Shown in pieces: positions 23,279-28,943 of a DNA stretch of 28,943 bases. Source of the DNA: Desulfobacterales bacterium (GTDB taxonomy: Bacteria; Desulfobacterota; DSM-4660; Desulfatiglandales; Desulfatiglandaceae); contig JAKLQB010000311.1 in the NCBI GenBank assembly GCA_022013615.1, positions 1-28,943 of the forward strand. Reading direction: 5' to 3'. Numbering within the stretch: the stretch's first letter is position 1; the number at the start of each line of letters is the position of its first letter. The position numbers and the translations under genes were made by a program. The notes beneath the pieces were generated by a model. The model was given only the letters and a program-made list of their open reading frames with translations, did no database searches and was not told the DNA's origin.

Positions 23279-24817
23279 ATGAAAAACGATTCAATAAATC
23301 CTATTTTGCAAATGAAAGGCATCAGCAAGCATTATGGGGGCGTGAAGGCCTTAAGCAATGTGGATTTAGATCTTCACAGAGGGAGCATCCATGGTATAGT
23401 CGGGGAAAATGGGGCGGGTAAAAGCACTTTGGTCAAGATAATTTCCGGCGCTCTAATTGATTATGAAGGTGGTGTTTTCTTAAATGGGGAAAGAGTTAGG
23501 TTTAGTAGTCCAAGGAATGCACAGAAAAAGGGTGTAGGGATAGTTTATCAGGAACTCAGTGTTATCAACTGCCTGACTGTTGCCGAAAATGTTTTCCTGG
23601 GAGTCCAGCCAGTTAAAGGAGGCATCATTAGTTGGAACAAGATGAAAGAAGATGCTCAGAATAGCCTTGCTGAATTTGGTTTCAGTCATGTTGATGTGCA
23701 AAAACCACTAAGTCACCATAGGTTCTCCATAAAACAAACCGTAGAAATAGTAAAAGTCTTAAGATTAGGGGCCCAGATTATTATTATGGATGAGCCAACT
23801 TCTGGATTATCAAGAGATGAGATAATAACTCTTTCACAGATCCTTGAAAAGCTTAAAGCAGATGGCAAATCTATTATCTATATCTCACATCATCTGGATG
23901 AAGTCCTACAATTTTGCGATACGATTACGATTTTGAGGGACGGGAAAAAGGTTGATACTATTTCAGCTGAAGGTTGTAATAAACGGACTCTGGTTGAAAA
24001 AATATTGGGTGAAAAAGGAGTATATCTACCGTCTCGAGAAGACAACTTTTCAGTATTGCTAAGAACCAAAGAAGAGGTGGGAAAATTAAACGCATGCCTG
24101 AGAACAGAAAGGTTAACGGTATCGGATGAATTTGAAGATGTAAACTTTGAAGTTCACTCTGGTGAGGCGTTAGGATTATATGGCTTGGTAGGATCTGGAT
24201 ATTCTTCAGTAGGTGAGTGTTTATACGGTCTTTTTCCGGAATATAATGGAAGCATACATATAGAGAATAAACAGGTAAATATTGATTCACCAGTGACTGC
24301 AAAAAAAATAGGGATTGGTTATGTTCCTGAAGATAGAATCATGGCTCTTGTCTTTCCTGAACCGATTTATAAAAATATTACACTTCCTTATTTGTCCAAG
24401 TTTTTCAAAGGATTCTTTTTGAAATTTATTTTGAGGAAAAAGGAGGAAATATCAGCATCCCAAAAGCAGATTGACAGAATGAAAATAAAAACTCCCAATG
24501 CCCTGATGCCTGTTGGTTCACTTAGTGGGGGAAATATGCAAAAGGTTTCTCTGGGCAGATGGCTGACCTTCCAACCCAAATTACTCATTCTGTCAGAACC
24601 GACTCGGGGGGTCGACGTGGGAGCAAAGGTTGAAATCATATCCTTCATCAGAGAACTTAAGAAAGAAGCTGTTATGGGTCTTATCATTATCTCCACTGAG
24701 CCTGAAACGATTATGGAACTCAGCGATAGAATTATGATTTTTTCAAGGGGAAAAATCAAGGCAGAGCTAAGCGGGGAATCGGTTAGTATGAGTAGATTGA
24801 TGGAGATTGCATCATGA
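23279..24817 (+). CDS. Ribose-type ABC importer ATPase (RbsA-like, two NBDs)
   Basis: A 512-residue fused double ATPase. The first domain has Walker A GENGAGKST, Walker B IIIMDEPTSGLS and H-loop YISHHLDE, but its signature region (LSHHRFSIKQTVEIVKVL) is degenerate. The second domain has a degenerate Walker A (GLVGSGYSSVGECLYG) and a good signature LSGGNMQKVSLGRWL. This asymmetry is normal for RbsA/MglA proteins. The ATG overlaps no gene but follows the binding-protein hairpin; the stop overlaps the permease start by four bases (ATGA). The gene is A+T-rich relative to mtnA and dhaK. Confidence 0.92.
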   Translation: MKNDSINPILQMKGISKHYGGVKALSNVDLDLHRGSIHGIVGENGAGKSTLVKIISGALIDYEGGVFLNGERVRFSSPRNAQKKGVGIVYQELSVINCLTVAENVFLGVQPVKGGIISWNKMKEDAQNSLAEFGFSHVDVQKPLSHHRFSIKQTVEIVKVLRLGAQIIIMDEPTSGLSRDEIITLSQILEKLKADGKSIIYISHHLDEVLQFCDTITILRDGKKVDTISAEGCNKRTLVEKILGEKGVYLPSREDNFSVLLRTKEEVGKLNACLRTERLTVSDEFEDVNFEVHSGEALGLYGLVGSGYSSVGECLYGLFPEYNGSIHIENKQVNIDSPVTAKKIGIGYVPEDRIMALVFPEPIYKNITLPYLSKFFKGFFLKFILRKKEEISASQKQIDRMKIKTPNALMPVGSLSGGNMQKVSLGRWLTFQPKLLILSEPTRGVDVGAKVEIISFIRELKKEAVMGLIIISTEPETIMELSDRIMIFSRGKIKAELSGESVSMSRLMEIAS

Positions 24818-25791
24818 CACATAAAGATACATATAGAGTATTCCGAGAATGGATTAACCGCCATATAAGGGTTATGGCCCCATTTATTACTCTTATTTTA
24901 CTTGTCATTTTTTTTTCAATAACTGCTGGTAGATTTGCGTCGATACAGAATGTGACAAATATTCTGGGTAATTCTGCCCTTCTACTTATTCTTTGTTGTG
25001 GAATCACTATGGTTTTGCTGATTGGGGAAATTGACCTGAGTTTTGCAGCGTTAATGACCCTGGTTTCCATCTTGACCGCCCACTTCTTGACAATATTCGG
25101 ACTATCCACATGGACTATTATCCCTATGGTGCTGATTCTAGGAGCTTTATTTGGACTACTTAATGGCGCCTCTGTAGCCTATGTTAATATACCCTCATTT
25201 GCTGTCACTTTGGCTACAATGACAATTTTTGTAGGAGTGGTTGTTTTTATAACAGAAGGGAAGCCTTATTACGACGTTCCCGGTATTTTATATTATATTG
25301 GTAATGCTTATATAGGTAAAATTCCCGTTTTGTTCATTGTTGCCCTGTCAATAGCGGTAATATTTTATTTTCTGCTCAGATATACCATATTCGGAAGATA
25401 TGTATATATGGTGGGGGGGAACAAAGAGGCTGCCAGACTGGCAGGAGTGAGTGTCAAGCATATTCAAATATGGGTTTTCGTGATCATGGGTGTGACCGTG
25501 GCTATTGCTGGAATGCTCGGTTTAGGGAGATTGGGCTCCACCCAATGTGGTACATTTGATACTTTGTTAATTGCTGGGATTGCTGCTGTCGTGATAGGAG
25601 GGACCTCGCTTTTCGGCGGTGAAGGTGGGATCGTCAATACCATTATTGGAGTCTTTATCTGGTATGTGTTGCGTAATGGATTAGATCTCATGGATATGAA
25701 CATCTATATAAAGGAGATGTTGACGGGTATAATTTTGCTTTTGGCATTAATCTTCAATCTTTACATTCAGAAACGAAGCGCTGAGGCTTAA
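24814..25791 (+). CDS. Ribose-type ABC importer permease (RbsC-like)
   Basis: A 325-residue permease of the branched-chain/ribose type with 8-10 hydrophobic spans. Family marks are GITMVLLIGEIDLS (RbsC proteins read TGGIDLS), VTLATMTIFVGVVVFITEG, and GGNKEAARLAGVSVKHIQIW, the cytoplasmic coupling region, followed by IAAVVIGGTSLFGGEG. The GEIDLS variant replaces the usual glycine with glutamate. Start overlaps the rbsA-like stop by four bases, so translation is coupled. It makes the membrane part of the importer whose binding protein is at 22040. Confidence 0.9.
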   Translation: MTHKDTYRVFREWINRHIRVMAPFITLILLVIFFSITAGRFASIQNVTNILGNSALLLILCCGITMVLLIGEIDLSFAALMTLVSILTAHFLTIFGLSTWTIIPMVLILGALFGLLNGASVAYVNIPSFAVTLATMTIFVGVVVFITEGKPYYDVPGILYYIGNAYIGKIPVLFIVALSIAVIFYFLLRYTIFGRYVYMVGGNKEAARLAGVSVKHIQIWVFVIMGVTVAIAGMLGLGRLGSTQCGTFDTLLIAGIAAVVIGGTSLFGGEGGIVNTIIGVFIWYVLRNGLDLMDMNIYIKEMLTGIILLLALIFNLYIQKRSAEA

Positions 25792-25809
25792 GTGAAATTT
25801 GAATACAGG

Positions 25810-25836
25810 ATGTAATCAACATATATGGGATTACAT
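25810..25836. repeat. Short inverted repeat after the permease gene
   Basis: ATGTAATC (25810-25817) and GATTACAT (25829-25836) are exact inverted repeats 11 bases apart, just after the rbsC-like stop and before the truncated aldolase. No T-run follows. It may be a message-end hairpin or an operator. Confidence 0.35.
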
Positions 25837-25880
25837 AGAGATGAAGCAGCAGGCTTTACAGACGCAAAGCATAGTAGGCT

Positions 25881-26516
25881 GATGCTCTTTTTGTGACTCG
25901 GGGAGTGCTACGATCCTGTGTCGACCCTAAAAATAGCCCACCAATTATTCTAAGAGTCTCTGGGGGGACCAGCATCATAGGAAAAGATCTCTCCCACGAG
26001 GCTATCACTACGTCGGTCGAGGATGCTCTCCGTCTCAATGTGGCGGCCGTGGGCATGTCAGTATTTGTTGGAAGCGATTATGAGCACGACAGTCTTGTGA
26101 ATCTTGGAAAACTTGTTGATGAGTGTGAAAGTTATGGTATCCCCGTCATGGCCGTCACGGCTGTAGGAAAAGAGTTGGAAAAGCGAGATGCCCGGTACCT
26201 TGGGCTGTGTTGCCGCATTGCGGCTGAATTCGGTGCAAAAGTCGTGAAGACATATTGGTGTGAAAACTTTGACAGAGTCGTTAATGGTTGCCCTGTGCCA
26301 GTAGTGATGGCAGGCGGCCCTAAGTGCGAAACAGGGCGTGAGGTTTTCGAATTCGTTTATGACGGCATGCAAAAAGGGGCCATCGGCTTGAACCTTGGGA
26401 GAAATGTCTGGCAGCATGACCACCCGGTGGCCATGATCAAGGCCCTCCGAGCCATCGTCCATGAAAATGCGACGGTTGAGGAAGCAGAAGGCATCTTTCA
26501 AACAGAAAAGAAAGCT
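25881..26516 (+). repeat. Inverted repeat arm, LsrF-like aldolase (partner 5154-5789)
   Basis: This is the right-hand partner of the 636-base aldolase repeat. The two arms face each other in opposite orientation, about 20 kb apart, long and similar enough to serve as a substrate for homologous inversion of the segment between them. Confidence 0.9.
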
Positions 26517-26519
26517 TAG
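25881..26519 (+). pseudogene. 5'-truncated copy of the LsrF-like class I aldolase
   Basis: From ALFVTRGVLRSCVDP on, this is the same protein as the intact aldolase at 5148-5939, with six substitutions (for example E67K and D to G near the end). The first 50 or so residues are missing, including strand 1 with the conserved PIDHG aspartate. Just upstream the frame meets a stop (TAG at 25875-25877). A GTG at 25893 could start a 208-residue product, but it has no ribosome binding site and the barrel would be incomplete. The Schiff-base lysine region VVKTYWCENF is kept. Selection may have ended recently, because most nucleotide changes are still synonymous. mtnK-mtnA follow on the same strand. Confidence 0.75.
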
Positions 26520-26665
26520 GAAAAAAGAAAGGGAGAGACAACATGAAGTGCAGAAAAATTTCTTGTATTGCTAAAGTTTTGACTCGACCCTCTTCCTTTT
26601 AGTCCTTTAATGCTCGGCTATAAGCCGTAACAGTTACAGACCATTCAGAATTTCCTGAGGGAAAA

Positions 26666-27922
26666 ATGGCTTATCAACAGTTAAACCTACAGACATTAGT
26701 TGATTTTTTAAAAACGCTTGATGAGATGAAAACTATTTTTTCCGATTTCAACCACTTGGAAGTTAAGGAAGTGGGAGATGGAAATTTAAACTTTGTTTAC
26801 ATGATTACCAACACCCAAAATACGGAAGAAACCGTGGTGTTAAAACAGGCAGTGCCTTATGTGCGCCTTGTGGGGGAGTCCTGGCCTTTGCCCAGGGAAC
26901 GGATGAACTTTGAAATTATGGCGTTAGAAAAAGAAAATGAACTCTGTCCGAAACATGTGCCGGATGTCTATTATGCCAGCAAGGAAATGTCGCTGGTGGT
27001 TATGCAGAATCTCAACAAACACAGAGTGCTTCGAGGGGAAATCATCCAGGGCAAGTATTTTCCTCTTCTGGCCGACCATGTGTCTACCTTTCTGGCAAAA
27101 ACGCTTTTTTATACCTCCGACTGGTATCTGGATTACCGGAGCAAAAAAGAGATGGTAGGCAAGTTCATTAACATTGATCTTTGCAACATTACGGAGGATT
27201 TGGTTTTTACCGACCCTTACGAAAAAAACGAAACCAATTCCTACAATCCGAAATTGACAAAAGAGGATATCAATTTCATCCATGAAGATCGGGATTTGAA
27301 AGTGGTGGTAGCACAGATGAAATACAAGTTTATGAATAACGCAGAAGCCTTGCTGCATGGGGATTTGCACATTGGCAGTATTATGGTAAATGAGGAAGAA
27401 ACATATATGATCGATCCGGAATTTGCTTTTTATGGCCCCATGGGTTTTGATATTGGTGCGGTAATCGGTAACTTGTTTATGTCCTATTTTTCCCACTCTT
27501 ATCGCCAGAAGCTTTTGGGACGGAAGCCTTATGCTTACCGGAAATGGCTACTGGATACTACTGAAAAAATCTGGAATGAATTTGCCCGAAAATTTGATAT
27601 TTGCTGGACAGAGCACCAGGAAGCCAGCAATAATCTTTACTGGGACTATCCTGAGGGAAAAGAGCATTTTGCTCATTTGCGGGAGGTCACATTGAAACGG
27701 ATTTTTAGTGATGCCATTGGCTTTGGCGCCTGCAAAATGATGCGAAGAATCTTCGGGCTGGCCAAGGTAGCTGATATCGCGGATATTCAAGATTTGGACG
27801 AAAGGGCAAAAATCGAACGTATGGTGTTGCAGATGGCGAAAGAAATGGTGATCCAACGTGAAAACTTTTCTTCGATTGAAGAACTTGTTGATCTGGCTAA
27901 AGAAATCTCACCACTTATATAG
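26666..27922 (+). CDS. mtnK: S-methyl-5-thioribose kinase, second copy
   Basis: A 418-residue MtnK with GDGNLNFVYM (37-46), GESWPLPRER, HGDLHIGSIMVN and MIDPEFAFYGPMGFDIG. It is a clear paralogue of the first copy at 20615, with shared motifs throughout but many changes, so it is not a recent duplicate. GAGGGAAAA precedes the ATG. It is directly followed by mtnA (29 bases), the opposite gene order from the first pair. The two pairs may have different substrates, such as 5-methylthioribose and 5-deoxyribose. The 146 bases before it hold no convincing gene. Confidence 0.92.
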   Translation: MAYQQLNLQTLVDFLKTLDEMKTIFSDFNHLEVKEVGDGNLNFVYMITNTQNTEETVVLKQAVPYVRLVGESWPLPRERMNFEIMALEKENELCPKHVPDVYYASKEMSLVVMQNLNKHRVLRGEIIQGKYFPLLADHVSTFLAKTLFYTSDWYLDYRSKKEMVGKFINIDLCNITEDLVFTDPYEKNETNSYNPKLTKEDINFIHEDRDLKVVVAQMKYKFMNNAEALLHGDLHIGSIMVNEEETYMIDPEFAFYGPMGFDIGAVIGNLFMSYFSHSYRQKLLGRKPYAYRKWLLDTTEKIWNEFARKFDICWTEHQEASNNLYWDYPEGKEHFAHLREVTLKRIFSDAIGFGACKMMRRIFGLAKVADIADIQDLDERAKIERMVLQMAKEMVIQRENFSSIEELVDLAKEISPLI

Positions 27923-27951
27923 CCTATTTCAAAGAAAAAGGAGAGATAATC

Positions 27952-28943
27952 GTGCAGGATACAAATACGAAATTATCGGCAAGCTCTTTGCCAAAAAGCG
28001 TTCGATGGGAATCTGGAGAAATATATCTTTTGGATCAGACGCAAATACCTTCTAATATAGTTGAAGAAAAGCAGGACAATATTGAACAGATCTGGGATTC
28101 AATTAAGCAGTTAAAGGTCAGGGGTGCTCCCGCAATCGGAATCGCAGGAGCATATGGTTTGTTGCTCGGTGTAAAGGATAAGATACACCTTTCTCCGGAT
28201 AAATTTATCGAAGAGTTGGAACGTCAGGCCGCTTATTTGGATAGTGCTCGACCTACTGCGGTAAATTTGAAATGGGCACTAACACGGATGGTCAATAAAG
28301 CACGCAGTCTTGAAGCACAGGATGCCCGGAAAATTTATAAAAGCCTGGTCAAAGAGGCGGTACAAATACATAATGAAGACAGGCAGCTATGCAGGCAAAT
28401 CGGCGAAAATGGTGCAGTATTAATTAAAGAAGGGATGGGGGTCTTAACTCACTGTAATGCAGGTTCACTGGCTGTTTCTGAGTTGGGAACAGCGCTAGCT
28501 CCAATGTACATAGCTCACGATCAAGGGGTTAAATTTCATGTTTATGTAGATGAAACGCGTCCTTTATTGCAAGGAGCCCGTTTAACCAGTTGGGAATTAC
28601 AGCAAGCCGGGCTGGATGTAACCCTGATCTGTGACAATATGGCAGCCCACATGATGTCTCAAGGGCTTGTGGATCTGATAATTGTTGGAACGGATCGGGT
28701 TGCTGCAAATGGTGATGTGGCGAATAAAATCGGGACAATGGGCCTTGCTATTCTTGCGAAACACTTTTCAATCCCATTTTATGTGGCCTGCCCATACTCA
28801 ACGATCGATTTCTCTACGCCAGAAGGTAAGGATATTGTAATTGAAGAAAGAGGTGAAGATGAGGTAACTCACTTCGGGTTACGTCGAACTGCACCGGAAG
28901 GCATAAAGGTTCGTAATCCAGCCTTTGACGTTACCCCAAATCA
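27952..28943 (+). CDS. mtnA: S-methyl-5-thioribose-1-phosphate isomerase, second copy, cut by the window end
   Basis: A frame of 330 residues runs to the last base. The start is GTG with GGAGAG eight bases upstream. Canonical motifs are VRGAPAIGIAGAYG (57-70), SARPTAVNLKWAL, LTHCNAG with C168, VDETRPLLQGARLTSWEL and GTDRVAANGDVANKIGT with D248. The last 134 bases (28810-28943) are nearly identical to the inverted fragment at 4961-5094. That fragment continues for 30 more codons to a stop, so the full protein would be about 360 residues if the ends agree. Confidence 0.92.
   Translation, partial: MQDTNTKLSASSLPKSVRWESGEIYLLDQTQIPSNIVEEKQDNIEQIWDSIKQLKVRGAPAIGIAGAYGLLLGVKDKIHLSPDKFIEELERQAAYLDSARPTAVNLKWALTRMVNKARSLEAQDARKIYKSLVKEAVQIHNEDRQLCRQIGENGAVLIKEGMGVLTHCNAGSLAVSELGTALAPMYIAHDQGVKFHVYVDETRPLLQGARLTSWELQQAGLDVTLICDNMAAHMMSQGLVDLIIVGTDRVAANGDVANKIGTMGLAILAKHFSIPFYVACPYSTIDFSTPEGKDIVIEERGEDEVTHFGLRRTAPEGIKVRNPAFDVTPN
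28810..28943 (+). repeat. Inverted repeat arm, mtnA 3' end (partner 4961-5094)
   Basis: The last 103 bases (28841-28943) are identical to the complement of 4961-5063. The window stops inside this match, which would fit a contig ending at a repeat boundary. Confidence 0.9.

Noticed and set aside
26543..26602. A 19-codon frame (MKCRKISCIAKVL...) with GGGAGAG upstream
   Set aside because: The ribosome binding site is good, but the product resembles nothing and ends at once. It may be the start of a lost gene, which cannot be shown.
1..28943. CRISPR arrays, tRNA or rRNA genes, phage genes
   Set aside because: I saw no regularly spaced repeats, no tRNA cloverleaf or rRNA sequence, and no phage structural or integrase genes on either strand.

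Overview
The window looks like a stretch of the chromosome of a diderm, probably anaerobic bacterium. Both ABC solute-binding proteins have a cleavable Sec or Tat signal without a lipobox cysteine, as expected where there is a true periplasm. The intergenic C/G-rich hairpins and the overall gene mix remind me of Desulfobacterota, but that is an impression and not a proof. Base composition is mosaic: the dhaK/dhaL and 7.4-13.3 kb transporter genes are of medium GC, while the 17.7-19.2 kb and 22-26 kb stretches are visibly A+T-richer.

Layout. (1) 1-1800, minus strand: a TPP-riboswitch-controlled thiamin-precursor unit, cytX-like pyrimidine transporter followed by thiD (cut by the window edge). 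(2) 1923-13274, minus strand: a long catabolic unit that starts with a sugar/polyol ABC importer (binding protein, two permeases, a small membrane protein, two different ATPases; the two-ATPase layout resembles the rhizobial glycerol importer GlpSTPQUV). It continues with a PfkB kinase, a class I (LsrF-like) aldolase, a bifunctional class II aldolase/short-chain dehydrogenase, and a stand-alone class II aldolase. Broken pieces of dhaK and mtnA and a small MITE-like element lie between them. (3) 13275-13943: a divergent control region with two clear sigma70-type promoters, each followed at its expected start site by a copy of the same 25-bp sequence. This is the probable operator of the SorC/LsrR-type regulator encoded at 13944. 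(4) 13944-18124, plus strand: the SorC regulator, an RpiB/LacA/LacB isomerase, dhaK, dhaL, a remnant of a DUF1537 (four-carbon acid sugar) kinase, and a VOC protein. (5) 18144-19157, minus strand: a zinc alcohol dehydrogenase. (6) 19456-28943, plus strand: mtnA-mtnK, a ribose-type ABC importer with a Tat-exported binding protein, a 5'-truncated second copy of the LsrF-like aldolase, then a second and divergent mtnK-mtnA pair that runs off the window end.

How it may work together. MtnK phosphorylates 5-methylthioribose (or 5-deoxyribose) and MtnA isomerises the product to the 1-phospho-ketose. An aldolase can then split that to dihydroxyacetone phosphate (DHAP) plus a two-carbon aldehyde, which an alcohol dehydrogenase or the SDR domain can reduce or oxidise. 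The window encodes all these activities plus a ribose-type importer, but none of the mtnB/C/D/E genes of the methionine-regenerating route. The best reading is therefore a DHAP-shunt type salvage locus that takes up its sugar from outside. DhaK/DhaL, RpiB and the kinase remnant suggest a second input at the C3/C4 level (dihydroxyacetone or erythrulose).

The most unusual structural point is an inverted, partly decayed duplication. The LsrF-like aldolase and the 3' end of mtnA occur at 4.9-5.8 kb (minus) and again at 25.9-28.9 kb (plus), about 95-100% identical and flanking about 20 kb. The window ends inside this repeat.
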